From the NCBI RefSeq assembly GCF_000718635.1, contig NZ_JOBF01000014.1, positions 1 to 64,000 of the forward strand: 64,000 nt of DNA, read 5' to 3'. The stretch's first letter is position 1; each line of letters begins with the position of its first letter. The position numbers and the translations under genes are program-made. This document shows positions 32,164-40,323 of this stretch, piece after piece. A model generated the notes under the pieces. That model did no database searches. It had not been told where the DNA came from and saw only the letters and a list, made by a program, of their open reading frames with translations. The DNA comes from Streptomyces varsoviensis. Lineage in GTDB: Bacteria > Actinomycetota > Actinomycetes > Streptomycetales > Streptomycetaceae.

Positions 32164-32325
32164 TCAGTCCGTCGGCGTGCCGATGCGCAAGCGGTTGCCG
32201 TCCGGGTCGCGGAGCTCGATTTCGCGGGCCCAGGGGGCCTCTGCGACGGGGACGGCGAACTCGGCGGCGATGGCGTCGACGTCGCGGACGCGGAGGTAGA
32301 CGAGGGTGCCGGGGCGGGCATCGCC
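32164..32325 (-). pseudogene. C-terminal remnant of a VOC/glyoxalase-like protein, in frame after the ABC-ATPase stop
   Basis: The 53 codons between the TGA of the ABC ATPase gene (32326) and a TGA at 32164 read GTLVYLRVRDVDAIAAEFAV, then APWAREIELRDPDGNRLRIG. That is the classic last third of a VOC (glyoxalase/bleomycin resistance) protein, ending IELRDPDGNRLRIG. There is no start codon or RBS, and the N-terminal part is missing. The remnant is exactly in frame with the upstream gene. It is either a gene relic or, less likely, a readthrough extension. Confidence 0.7.
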
Positions 32326-33105
32326 TCAGTGCTGGAGCACCTTGGAGAGGAAGCCCTTCGCCCGGTCGGTCCGCGGGTCGCCGAAGAACTCCTCCGGCGG
32401 GGCGGACTCCACGATGCGTCCGCCGTCCATGAAGACCACCCGGTCGGCGGCCCGCCGGGCGAAGCCCATCTCGTGGGTGACGACCAGCATCGTCATGCCC
32501 TCGTCGGCGAGGGAGACCATGACGTCCAGGACCTCATTGATCATCTCCGGGTCCAGGGCCGACGTGGGCTCGTCGAAGAGCAGGGCCTTCGGCTCCATGG
32601 CCAGCGCGCGGGCGATGGCGACCCGCTGCTGCTGGCCGCCGGAGAGCTGCGCGGGGCGCGCGCTCGCCTTGCCCGCCAGGCCGACGCGTTCCAGCAGGGC
32701 GCGGGCCCGCTCCTCGGCCTCGGCGCGCGCCGTGCCCCGTACCTTCATGGGCCCGAGCGTGACGTTGTCGAGCACGCTCTTGTGGGCGAAGAGGTTGAAG
32801 GACTGGAAGACCATTCCGACGTCCGCGCGCAGCCGCGCCAGCGCCCGCCCCTCCTCCGGCAGCGGGGCGCCGTTCACCGTGATCGTTCCGCCCTCGATGG
32901 TCTCCAGGCGGTTGACGCACCGGCAGAGCGTCGTCTTGCCGGAGCCGGAGGGGCCGAGCAGCACCACGACCTCGCCGGCCCGTACGTCCAAGTCGATGTC
33001 GTGCAGCACCTGGTGGTCGCCGAAGTACTTCTGGACGCCGCTGACGCGGATGAGCGGCTCGGCCGCGCCGTCGGCCGCCGGACGGGTCTCCTGAGAGGGC
33101 GTCAT
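32326..33105 (-). CDS. Amino acid ABC transporter ATP-binding protein (GlnQ/GluA type)
   Basis: The 259-aa ATPase has Walker [13 protein letters not shown], the Q-loop segment [14 protein letters not shown], signature [15 protein letters not shown], Walker [15 protein letters not shown] and switch His in VVTHEMGFA. The FNLFAHKS and DPEMINEVL segments are typical of polar amino acid importers. It is nearly a paralogue of the GluA ATPase at 48.0 kb. Its ATG at 33105 follows the C45 enzyme stop by one base. Matching permeases and binding protein are encoded divergently at 35.7-38.4 kb, on the other side of the rpiR gene. Confidence 0.92.
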   Translation of the reverse strand: MTPSQETRPAADGAAEPLIRVSGVQKYFGDHQVLHDIDLDVRAGEVVVLLGPSGSGKTTLCRCVNRLETIEGGTITVNGAPLPEEGRALARLRADVGMVFQSFNLFAHKSVLDNVTLGPMKVRGTARAEAEERARALLERVGLAGKASARPAQLSGGQQQRVAIARALAMEPKALLFDEPTSALDPEMINEVLDVMVSLADEGMTMLVVTHEMGFARRAADRVVFMDGGRIVESAPPEEFFGDPRTDRAKGFLSKVLQH

Positions 33106-33106
33106 C

Positions 33107-34324
33107 TCACTGTCCCCCGGGGCCGTCGTACACGTTCCACGGCAGCGGCAGGTACGGCGACCGGCACGGCAGCCCCGCGACGACGTGGTACTCACCGGTC
33201 GTCAGGTCCACGACGTTGGAGGCGATGGTGCTGGTGTGCAGCAGCGGGTCGGTCTCCTCGACCGGGTGGTTGCACACCGAGTGCGGCAGCCCGAAGTGGT
33301 CGGCGAGACCCTCCTCGATCACCTTGCGGACCTCCGCCGACTCGGCGCGGTCGCGGGCCCGGCGGAGCGCGGCCTCGATGATCGGCACCCGGTAGAGCGA
33401 GTCGACCGAGAAGGGCCGGTACGTGCGCTCCAACTGCGGTGGCACGGGCGCCTGGTAGTGGTTGCCGTGCACCAGCATGCCGTCCTGCGGGTACAGCCAC
33501 TGGTGGCGGCCGGGGGTGGTCTCCAGGTCGATGGCGATGCCGTCGCGGTGGGTGAGAAGGAGGTTGGTGGGGATCTGCTGGCGGGCGGTGAAGGGGACCT
33601 GGAGGGCGTCCTTGTAGTTGGCCTGGTCCAGGATGCGCCGCCGGATGAAGGGCTGGGGGACGCCGATCTCGTCGCCGAACCGGCCGCCGAGGCCGTTGGC
33701 GTTGAGGGCGATGCCGGCGGAGTTCGCGCCGTGCCGGCCGATCTGGCCCGCCTCGACCACCATGATCACGGTCGGCCGGGGCGGCTGGACGATGCGCAGG
33801 GCGACGAGGGTGGGCTCCGCGCCGGTGCGCCAGTCCCAGTTCTGTCCGCACCAGACGTGGCCGTCGCCGGCGGCGGGCGGCAGCAGGGCGAAGGAGGAGC
33901 AGCCGTCGGCGTCGGGCTCCTGGGCGTCCCCCTTCGCGGCCTCCTGGCCTTCCCCCTTCGCGGCCTCCTGGCCTTCCCCCTTCGCGGTCTCCTCGCCCGT
34001 GGTCCCCATCCGCGCGAACGTACGGTCGTAGACGATCTCGCCGCGCGCGTTGAGCGCCATCAGGTCGAGCAGCCCCGCGCCCGCGCCCTCGGCGACGCCG
34101 CGCAACTCCTCCAGCAGGTCGGGGGCGAAGTCCTCGACGCAGGGCAGCCAGAGTTCGGCGCGGCGGGTGACCTCGTGCCACGCGAGTCCGGGGGTCTTGG
34201 CGAACGAGGCGCGGTAGAACGCGAGCGCGGTCTCGATCTGGGGGCGGGCGGCCTCGCCGTACTGGCGGCCGCGTTCCCGGGGCGACCCGGATATCTCGAT
34301 CAGCGGGATGGGGGGTGTCTGCAT
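33107..34324 (-). CDS. C45 autoproteolytic acyltransferase/hydrolase (acyl-CoA:6-APA acyltransferase-like)
   Basis: This 405-aa Ntn-hydrolase has N-terminal [19 protein letters not shown], then the processing-site nucleophile Cys142 in [37 protein letters not shown] and a late VCNHPVEE. The family cleaves itself at the Cys and hydrolyses or transfers N-acyl groups (penicillin acyltransferase, beta-alanyl-dopamine hydrolase). A 24-residue Ala/Lys/Gly/Glu repeat (about 115-138) precedes the nucleophile. Coupling to an amino acid ABC ATPase suggests that it deacylates an imported N-acyl amino acid or amide. It is first in its unit and divergent from rpiR. Confidence 0.85.
   Translation of the reverse strand: MQTPPIPLIEISGSPRERGRQYGEAARPQIETALAFYRASFAKTPGLAWHEVTRRAELWLPCVEDFAPDLLEELRGVAEGAGAGLLDLMALNARGEIVYDRTFARMGTTGEETAKGEGQEAAKGEGQEAAKGDAQEPDADGCSSFALLPPAAGDGHVWCGQNWDWRTGAEPTLVALRIVQPPRPTVIMVVEAGQIGRHGANSAGIALNANGLGGRFGDEIGVPQPFIRRRILDQANYKDALQVPFTARQQIPTNLLLTHRDGIAIDLETTPGRHQWLYPQDGMLVHGNHYQAPVPPQLERTYRPFSVDSLYRVPIIEAALRRARDRAESAEVRKVIEEGLADHFGLPHSVCNHPVEETDPLLHTSTIASNVVDLTTGEYHVVAGLPCRSPYLPLPWNVYDGPGGQ
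33917..33988 (-). repeat. Three tandem 24-bp repeats inside the C45 gene
   Basis: Units at 33917, 33941 and 33965 are nearly identical and encode the 8-residue unit AKGEGQEA (last copy AKGDAQEP). They lie just before the nucleophile Cys in the propeptide region, where length change is tolerable. Confidence 0.8.
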
Positions 34325-34367
34325 GGGCTTCCCTCGGAAGTGGCGCGCTCGGCGTCGATAGCCGTCT

Positions 34368-34433
34368 GTAGCATCCGCTACGAGTTGTTCCGGCTCTCGT
34401 AGCCGCTTACGGCCCGATAGTAGCGAGCACTAC
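34368..34433. promoter_or_regulatory. GTAG-CTAC palindromic sites between the C45 and rpiR genes
   Basis: GTAGC-ATCC-GCTAC (34368-34381) and GTAG-CGAGCA-CTAC (34420-34433) are inverted repeats in the 128-base divergent gap. A third, imperfect CGTAGCCGCTTACG lies between them. A similar element recurs at 35615-35625 upstream of the binding-protein gene, which suggests a shared RpiR operator. Confidence 0.6.
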
Positions 34434-34452
34434 AGAGGAGTCAATAGCTGTC

Positions 34453-35400
34453 ATGAAAACTACTGGAACGGGAGCCGCGGCGGGCTCGGGCGACGCCCCG
34501 GCCGGCTTCCACGCCCGCGTCGCCGAGCGGCTGGCCCAGCTCTCCCCGGCGGAACGACAGGTCGCGGAGTATCTGCGCAACCACGTGCAGGACGTGCCGT
34601 TCGCCACCGCCGAACAGCTCGGACAGGCCGCCGGCACCAGCGACGCCACGGTGGTCCGTACGGCCAAGGCCCTCGGCTACACGGGACTGCCGGAGCTCAA
34701 GCGCGAGCTCGGTCAGCGCTTCGTGGACAGCAGCCGGCCCTCGTCCGTACGGCGCCGCACCACCTCCGGCGACACCGACGCCACGCTGGACCAGATCTTC
34801 GACGAGGCGGTGGACCGGCTCCAGCAGACCCGCCGGCTCGTGGACTCCGCGGTCTTCGGGCGCGCCGTGGACCTGCTGGCGGACGCCCGCGCGGTGACCG
34901 CCTTCGGCGTCGGGGCCTCCGAACTGGCCGCCCGCCATCTCGCGCTGCGCATGGGGCGGCTGGGGTTCGGGACCCGCGTCGCGGCGGCCACCGGCTTCCA
35001 GCTCGCGGACGCGCTGCTGCCGGTGTCCGCGGGCGACGTCGTGGTCGTGTACGCGCCCGGCCGGCTGCTGACCGACATCGAGGTGGTGCTGGACCACGCG
35101 GCGCAGGTGGGCGCGGCGAGCATCCTGGTCACGGACTCGCTGGGGCCGGTGCTCGGCGACCGGGTCGACGTCGCCCTCACCGCGCTCTACTCCGGCGGCG
35201 GCATGGCCAGCGAGGAGCTGGCATCGATCGTCCTCAACGACGCGCTGCTGCTCGCGCTCAAGGAGCGCGGCGCCGCCCGCGCGGCCGACGCCGGCGAGGC
35301 CCTGAACCGGCTGCGCACCTCGCTGACCGGCCGGGACCCGGCCGTGTACGTACCGCGCAAGCAGCGGCGCGGCCGGGGCGCGGACGAGCGGGACGCCTGA
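34453..35400 (+). CDS. RpiR/MurR-family transcriptional regulator
   Basis: This 315-aa regulator has an N-terminal HTH_6 domain (AERLAQLSPAERQVAEYL, then ATAEQLGQAAGTSDATVVRT to about 75) and a C-terminal SIS sugar-isomerase domain with AVTAFGVGASELAARHLALR and VVVVYAPGRLLTDIEVVLDH. SIS domains bind phosphosugars or related ligands. ATG at 34453 has GAGGAG upstream. It lies between two divergent halves of an amino acid import/acylase system and is the likely local regulator of both. The C-terminus is basic and disordered (RKQRRGRGADE). Confidence 0.9.
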   Translation: MKTTGTGAAAGSGDAPAGFHARVAERLAQLSPAERQVAEYLRNHVQDVPFATAEQLGQAAGTSDATVVRTAKALGYTGLPELKRELGQRFVDSSRPSSVRRRTTSGDTDATLDQIFDEAVDRLQQTRRLVDSAVFGRAVDLLADARAVTAFGVGASELAARHLALRMGRLGFGTRVAAATGFQLADALLPVSAGDVVVVYAPGRLLTDIEVVLDHAAQVGAASILVTDSLGPVLGDRVDVALTALYSGGGMASEELASIVLNDALLLALKERGAARAADAGEALNRLRTSLTGRDPAVYVPRKQRRGRGADERDA

Positions 35401-35713
35401 GGGGCGACGTACGGAGAAGCCTGACCGGCGACGGACGGAACGGCGGGGCGCGGCGGCAGGGCCACGTGACACGCGGCGGACGCGGGCGAACGGAACCGGC
35501 GAACGCCGGCGAGCGGGCCATCCGCTTGCCGAAGCGCATACGGAACCTGAACAGACTCTTGACACGGTGCGGGGCCCGACTATGGTGAAGCGCACTACAG
35601 AGCTTCATGTGTTCGTAGTTTCTACGACACACCGTCTCTGGTCGCCCCTCCGCCCGGACGCCCCCTTCTCCAGGGGACAGGTCTGCCGTCCGCGGCCGTG
35701 AAAGGAACCGGTC
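35401..35713 (+). promoter_or_regulatory. Promoter region of the binding-protein/permease operon with a GTAG-CTAC operator
   Basis: A sigma70/HrdB-like promoter TTGACA (35559-35564), 16-base spacer, TATGGT (35581-35586) is the best in the window. Immediately downstream are ACTACAGAG (also present before rpiR) and TCGTAG-TTT-CTACGA (35613-35627), a perfect 6-base-arm palindrome at about the start of transcription, where a repressor would block it. A small hairpin CCGGCG-AA-CGCCGG (35496-35509) may end rpiR. The rest of this 313-base gap shows nothing else. Confidence 0.65.
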
Positions 35714-36688
35714 ATGACTCTCCGGAGACCAACTGTGCTCGCGGCCGCCATCGCCTGCGCCGCCGCCCTCGCCGCCTCCCTCACCGCCTGCGGCTCCTCG
35801 GAGCTGCCCGACAAGCCCGGCGGCGGCGCGAAGTCCGGCGGCGACCTGCTCTCCCGCGCCCCCGTGGGCCAGGACCTGCCCAGCACGCCCACCCTGGAGC
35901 GCATCCGCAAGAACGGCCATCTCACGGCCGCCACCTCGGACACCGACCCCGGCTTCTCCGAGAAGAACCCGCTCAACGGCAAGTACCAGGGGTTCGAGGC
36001 GGACCTGACGGCGATGCTCGCCAAGTACCTGCTGGGCAAGCCGGAGGTCAAGCACGTCTCCATCAACGCCGACACCCGTGAGGCCCTGCTCCAGAACGGC
36101 ACGGCCGACGCGGTGGTCTCCACGTACAAGATCACGCCGGAGCGGATGCGCAAGGTCGCGTTCGGCGGCCCGTACATGAACCTCGGTCAGGCCGTCCTGG
36201 TCCGCAAGGGGATGAAGGGCATCGACAAGGCCGCCGACCTCGACGGCCGCAAGGTGATCACGACGGCCGGTCCGTCCGTGGAGTCCCTGAAGAAGGTCGC
36301 GCCGCACGCGACGCCGGTCATCTTCCAGACCATCAGCCAGTGCCTGCAGGCCCTGCGCGACGGTCGCGGCGACGCCTTCATCAACAACCAGGCGGTCATC
36401 GTGGCCCGGGCGCAGAAGGACACCGCGCTCGAAGTGCTGCCCTTCACCTTCGGCTCCGCCTCGTACGGCATCGGGCTGCCCAAGGACGACCCGAAGTTCC
36501 GCGAGATCGTCGACGGCTTCCTGCGCACCGTGGAGGAGCAGGGGCTGTGGAAGCAGTCCTGGAAGGACAACGTCAGCCCGCTGACGAAGCAGCCCGTCCC
36601 CGAGCCCCCGAAGCCCGGCGGCGCGGGCGGCGACCCGTCCGCCGCCACGCCTCCCGCCAGCACGCCCACCGCCTCCACCGGCTCCTGA
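35714..36688 (+). CDS. Polar amino acid ABC transporter solute-binding lipoprotein
   Basis: The 324-aa SBP_bac_3 protein has a lipobox LTAC (Cys26), a linker, then ERIRKNGHLTAATSDTDPGF, KYQGFEADLTAMLAKYL, ADAVVSTYKITPERMRKVAF and the hinge DLDGRKVITTAGPS. A Pro/Thr/Ala-rich tail of about 35 residues follows. It captures an amino acid or derivative at the outer membrane face and delivers it to the two permeases downstream. RBS AAAGGAACC precedes ATG 35714. The promoter carries the shared GTAG-CTAC element. Confidence 0.9.
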   Translation: MTLRRPTVLAAAIACAAALAASLTACGSSELPDKPGGGAKSGGDLLSRAPVGQDLPSTPTLERIRKNGHLTAATSDTDPGFSEKNPLNGKYQGFEADLTAMLAKYLLGKPEVKHVSINADTREALLQNGTADAVVSTYKITPERMRKVAFGGPYMNLGQAVLVRKGMKGIDKAADLDGRKVITTAGPSVESLKKVAPHATPVIFQTISQCLQALRDGRGDAFINNQAVIVARAQKDTALEVLPFTFGSASYGIGLPKDDPKFREIVDGFLRTVEEQGLWKQSWKDNVSPLTKQPVPEPPKPGGAGGDPSAATPPASTPTASTGS

Positions 36689-36698
36689 GAGGACGGCC

Positions 36699-37343
36699 GT
36701 GAACGTCGTCGCCGACCACTTCGGGGAGATCCTGACCGGGTTCGGACGCACCGTCCTGCTCACCCTCGTCAGCTTCGCCGCCGCCCTCGTCCTCGGCGGC
36801 CTGCTCGGCCTGTGCCGGGTGGCGCCGCTGGGCGTACTGCGCTCGCTCGCCGCCTGCTACGTGCACACGGTGCGCAACCTGCCGCTGCTGCTGGTCGTGG
36901 TGGTGACGGTGTTCGTGCTCCCGCAGCTCGGTCTCACGCTGTCGCTGAACACCTCCGTGACCGTGGGGCTGGCCGCCTACATCGCCAGTTACGTCTGCGA
37001 GATCCTGCGCTCCGGCATGGAGACCGTGCCGGCCGGCCAGGTCGAGGCGGCCCGCGCCGTGGGCCTGACCACCTTCCAGTGCCTGCGGCTGGTCGTCCTC
37101 CCGCAGGCGCTGCGCTCGATGGTGCAGCCGCTGGGCAACATGTTCATCGCCACCGCGCTGGGCACCGCGGTCGGCTCGGTCGCGGGCGTCAACGAACTGT
37201 CCGGCGTCATCCGGCAGCTCAACGTGCAGTACGTCGAACCGCTCGCGCTGTTCGCGTCCGCGACGGTCCTCTACGTCGCCCTGACCCTCGCGGGCGGTCT
37301 GATCACCGGCCGCCTGGAGCGCCGGCTGAGGATCCACCGATGA
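36699..37343 (+). CDS. Amino acid ABC transporter permease (HisM/GluC type)
   Basis: The 214-aa permease starts at a GTG with GAGAGGA upstream and has about five TM segments, starting TVLLTLVSFAAALVLGGLLG. The EAA loop GQVEAARAVGLTTFQCLRLV, which contacts the ATPase, lies near residue 110. It is translationally coupled to the second permease by an ATGA overlap (37340-37343). Together with that protein it forms the heterodimeric membrane channel of the importer, with the ATPase encoded divergently at 32.3 kb. Confidence 0.9.
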   Translation: MNVVADHFGEILTGFGRTVLLTLVSFAAALVLGGLLGLCRVAPLGVLRSLAACYVHTVRNLPLLLVVVVTVFVLPQLGLTLSLNTSVTVGLAAYIASYVCEILRSGMETVPAGQVEAARAVGLTTFQCLRLVVLPQALRSMVQPLGNMFIATALGTAVGSVAGVNELSGVIRQLNVQYVEPLALFASATVLYVALTLAGGLITGRLERRLRIHR

Positions 37344-38401
37344 GCGGCACGGCACGGCAGGGCGCCGGCGAGGCCGCCCGGAGTACGGAAGAGAGCACAG
37401 CAGCCATGACGCAGACCCGGCCGCGGCCCCAGCCTGCGGACCCCGCCCCCACCGCCCTGGACGCCGCGCCGAGCGGGCGGAACGCCCCGGCGCGGCGCGC
37501 CCCGCGCCCGGGACCCCGAGCGGGCCGCAGGCCGCTCGGCGGTGCGGCGGGCGTGCTCTTCGAGCCGCCCGGGGCGCGCGGCCGGCGGCAGCGGCGGCTC
37601 GGCTCCGTGGCGGCGGCGGCCCTGATCGCGGCGTTCGCGGCCGTCGTCATGCTCCAACTGGGCCGGCACGGCCAGTTGGACTGGGCCCGGTGGCAGCCGC
37701 TGACCCAGGCGTCGATCCAGCGGTTCCTGTTCAGCGCGCTGGGCGACACCCTGCTGGCGGGCGTGGTGTCCATCGCCATCGGGCTGCCGCTGGGCGCGGT
37801 GATGGGCCTGCTGCGGCTCTCCCGGCGGCGGCTCGTGTCGGTGCCGGCAGGTGCGGTGGTGGAGCTGCTGCGCTCGCTGCCGCTGCTGTTCGTCGTGTAC
37901 TTCTTCCTGCTCGGGCTGCCGTCCCTGGGGCTGCGGATGCCGCCGTTCTGGCAGCTCGTCATCCCCATCGTGCTGCACGGCGTGGGCAACTTCGCCGAGA
38001 TCTTCCGGGCCGGGGTGCTCGCGCTGCCGCGCGGCCAGAGCGAGGCGGGGTACGCGATCGGGCTGCGGCACGGGCAGGTCATGCGGCTCATCGTGCTGCC
38101 CCAGGCCGTACGGGCGCTGCTGCCGACCATCATCGGGCAGGCCGTGCGCGCCCTGAAGGACACCACGCTGGGCTATGTGGTCAGCTACCCCGAGCTGATG
38201 CACCAGGGCAATGTGCTGGGCTCGTTCCTGGAGAACGACTTCCTCCAGGTGTACTTCGAGGTCGCGGTCATCTTCATCGCGCTGAACTGGCTGCTGTCCA
38301 AGCTGGCCGAGTGGGTGGAGACCCGGACCGGGCGCACGCCGCGGCCGGTCCGGCCCCGGCCGAATACCGCCCCCCAAATAGGAGTCCCAAAAACCAATTA
38401 G
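37340..38401 (+). CDS. Amino acid ABC transporter permease (HisQ/GluD type) with long disordered N-terminus
   Basis: The 353-aa protein from the ATGA-overlap start has about 90 Arg/Pro/Ala-rich N-terminal residues before the first TM (VAAAALIAAFAAVVML). Further TM segments follow, and the EAA motif GQSEAGYAIGLRHGQVMRLI lies near residue 232. An ATG at 37406 could be an alternative start that shortens the tail by 22 residues. Permeases of this class usually lack such a tail. It ends the binding-protein operon, 14 bases before the GTG of the nsrR gene. Confidence 0.88.
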   Translation: MSGTARQGAGEAARSTEESTAAMTQTRPRPQPADPAPTALDAAPSGRNAPARRAPRPGPRAGRRPLGGAAGVLFEPPGARGRRQRRLGSVAAAALIAAFAAVVMLQLGRHGQLDWARWQPLTQASIQRFLFSALGDTLLAGVVSIAIGLPLGAVMGLLRLSRRRLVSVPAGAVVELLRSLPLLFVVYFFLLGLPSLGLRMPPFWQLVIPIVLHGVGNFAEIFRAGVLALPRGQSEAGYAIGLRHGQVMRLIVLPQAVRALLPTIIGQAVRALKDTTLGYVVSYPELMHQGNVLGSFLENDFLQVYFEVAVIFIALNWLLSKLAEWVETRTGRTPRPVRPRPNTAPQIGVPKTN

Positions 38402-38415
38402 CTAGGCTACGGAAC

Positions 38416-38859
38416 GTGCGACTGACCAAGAGCACCGACATCGCCCTGCGCATCGCCATGCGCCTGGCGGTGGCGGGCGACACCGAGGCCCCGACCACCC
38501 GCGAGGTGGCCGGGGCCGTCGGGGTGCCGTACACGCACGCCGCGAAGGTGGTCAGCCGGCTGCAGCACCTCGGGGTCGTCGAGGCCCGCCGGGGGCGGGG
38601 CGGCGGCCTCACCCTCACGCTCGGCGGCCGCACGGGCTCGGTGGGCGGCCTCGTCCGCGAGCTGGAAGGCGTCTCGGACGTCGTCGGCTGCGAGGACGAT
38701 CCACCCTGTCCGCTGCGCGCGGCCTGCCGGCTGCGCGCGGAGCTGCGCCGGGCGCAGGAGGCGTTCTTCGCCTCGCTCGACCCGCTCACCATCCAGGATC
38801 TGGTCGCCGAGCCGACCGGTCCGGTCCTGCTCAGCCTGAGTCCGCGCCCCGGCGGCTGA
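38416..38859 (+). CDS. nsrR: Rrf2-family nitric-oxide-sensing repressor NsrR
   Basis: The 147-aa Rrf2 winged-helix protein has RLTKSTDIALRIAMRLA at the N-terminus, an HTH with TTREVAGAVGVPYTHAAKVV, a wing RRGRGGGLTL, and three Cys in GCEDDPPCPLRAAC (C-x5-C-x5-C) that would ligate an Fe-S cluster. S. coelicolor NsrR holds a [4Fe-4S] cluster destroyed by NO. The start is a GTG at 38416. It is directly upstream of hmp and a strong NsrR-like site, which makes the assignment firm: it represses hmp until NO appears. Confidence 0.9.
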   Translation: MRLTKSTDIALRIAMRLAVAGDTEAPTTREVAGAVGVPYTHAAKVVSRLQHLGVVEARRGRGGGLTLTLGGRTGSVGGLVRELEGVSDVVGCEDDPPCPLRAACRLRAELRRAQEAFFASLDPLTIQDLVAEPTGPVLLSLSPRPGG

Positions 38860-38898
38860 TCGCCGCGCTCCGGGCCGCGGCCCTTCCGCACAACTCAA

Positions 38899-38921
38899 AA
38901 TACGAATTCAAAATGCAAGTT
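38899..38921 (+). promoter_or_regulatory. NsrR binding site upstream of hmp
   Basis: The 23-base AT-rich element from AATACGAATTC to AAAATGCAAGTT agrees at about 16 of 23 positions with the E. coli NsrR consensus as I recall it, and shares AA-ACGAAT with the S. coelicolor site type. It ends 11 bases before the hmp ATG. Confidence 0.7.
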
Positions 38922-38932
38922 TGGAGCCGCTG

Positions 38933-40123
38933 ATGTTGTCATCCACGTCGGCCGAGACCGTCCGCGCCACCCTGCCCGCGGTCGGGGGCGCCATCGAAGA
39001 GATCACCCCGCTCTTCTACGACAAGCTGTTCGCCGCCCACCCCGAGCTGCTGCGCGACCTCTTCAACCGCGGCAACCAGGCCAACGGCGCCCAGCGCCAG
39101 GCCCTCGCGGGCGCGTTCGCCGCCTTCGCGACCTCCCTGGTCACCCACCCCGAGACCCGGCCCGACGCGCTGCTCTCGCGCATCGCGCACAAGCACGCCT
39201 CGCTCGGCGTCACCGCCGAGCAGTACCCGATCGTGCGCCGGTACCTCTTCGAGGCCATCGCCGAGATACTCGGCGACGCCGTCACCGACGAGGTCGTGGC
39301 GGCCTGGGACGAGGTGTACTGGCTGATGGCGAACGCCCTGATCAGCATCGAGGCCAAGCTGTACGCGGAGGCCGGCGCCCCGGACGGCGACACCTGGCGG
39401 CGCTACCGGGTCGCCGCCCGGATCGGGGAGACGGACGACGTCGCGACCTATGTCGTACGGCCCGTCGACGGCGACCCCGCGCCCGCCGCGCGCCCCGGCC
39501 AGTACGTCTCCGTCCAGGTGCGGCTCCCCGACGGGGCGCGGCAGATCCGCCAGTACAGCCTCTCGGGCGACCCCGAGGGCGGGCTCCAGTTCTCGGTCAA
39601 GCGGGCCGCCGGCTCGCCGGAGGGCGAGGTCTCCAACTACCTCCACGACCGCGTCGGGGTGGGCGAGACGCTGCTGATCAGCGCCCCCTTCGGCGATGTC
39701 GTCCTGGCCGACGGCGACTCCCCCGTGCTGCTCGCCTCCGCGGGCATCGGCTGCACGCCGATGATCGGCATGCTCACCCACCTCGCCGCCATGGGCGCCA
39801 CGCGCCGCGTGCTCGTCGCGCACGCCGACCACAGCGAGCGGACCCACGCCTTCCGCGACGAGTTGAGCCGCCTCACCGCGCTGCTGCCCGCCGCCACCGC
39901 GGACGTCTGGTACGAGGCCCCCGAGGGCGAGTGGCCCGCGGACCGCACGGGCCTGGCCGATCTCGGCACGCTCGACATCCCCGCCGGTACCGTCGCGTAC
40001 CTCTGCGGACCCCTGCCCTTCCTGCGCGCGGCCCGTACCCAACTGCTGGCCGCCGGGGTGCGTCCCGCCGATGTCCACTACGAGGTGTTCGGGCCGGACT
40101 TGTGGCTCGGCGGGGACGAGTGA
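38933..40123 (+). CDS. hmp: Flavohemoglobin (nitric oxide dioxygenase)
   Basis: The 396-aa protein has an N-terminal globin (1-135) with distal Tyr29 and proximal His88 (RIAHKHASLGV), a FAD domain with RQYSLSGD (about 203) and a NAD domain with LLASAGIGCTPMIGML and YLCGPLPFLRAAR. It oxidises NO to nitrate with O2 and NADH in the cytosol. ATG at 38933 follows TTGGAG; a TTG four codons upstream is an alternative. It is under NsrR through the site at 38899. Confidence 0.93.
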   Translation: MLSSTSAETVRATLPAVGGAIEEITPLFYDKLFAAHPELLRDLFNRGNQANGAQRQALAGAFAAFATSLVTHPETRPDALLSRIAHKHASLGVTAEQYPIVRRYLFEAIAEILGDAVTDEVVAAWDEVYWLMANALISIEAKLYAEAGAPDGDTWRRYRVAARIGETDDVATYVVRPVDGDPAPAARPGQYVSVQVRLPDGARQIRQYSLSGDPEGGLQFSVKRAAGSPEGEVSNYLHDRVGVGETLLISAPFGDVVLADGDSPVLLASAGIGCTPMIGMLTHLAAMGATRRVLVAHADHSERTHAFRDELSRLTALLPAATADVWYEAPEGEWPADRTGLADLGTLDIPAGTVAYLCGPLPFLRAARTQLLAAGVRPADVHYEVFGPDLWLGGDE

Positions 40124-40246
40124 AGGGTTCGGGCAGGAGATGAGCGGGGGGCGTACGAGCGGGGGTACGGGAGGAGAGGGGGCGGGGACTCGCCCGCCGT
40201 ATCACCCGCTCACCACCGAGCGTTACCAGTCCGTGACGCACTGATG

Positions 40247-40283
40247 GGTTACCTCCAGTAAACAACTCTGGTTACTCTCCAGT
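40247..40283 (+). repeat. Direct repeat GGTTAC(T)CTCCAGT upstream of the CocE-like gene
   Basis: GGTTACCTCCAGT (40247-40259) and GGTTACTCTCCAGT (40270-40283) are spaced 23 bases apart, ending 40 bases before the hydrolase start. The spacing of about two helical turns fits a regulator binding one face of DNA. Confidence 0.5.
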
Positions 40284-40323
40284 CACTTCGGCATTCCCCA
40301 GCCAGCGAAGTCTGGAGCGGCTC

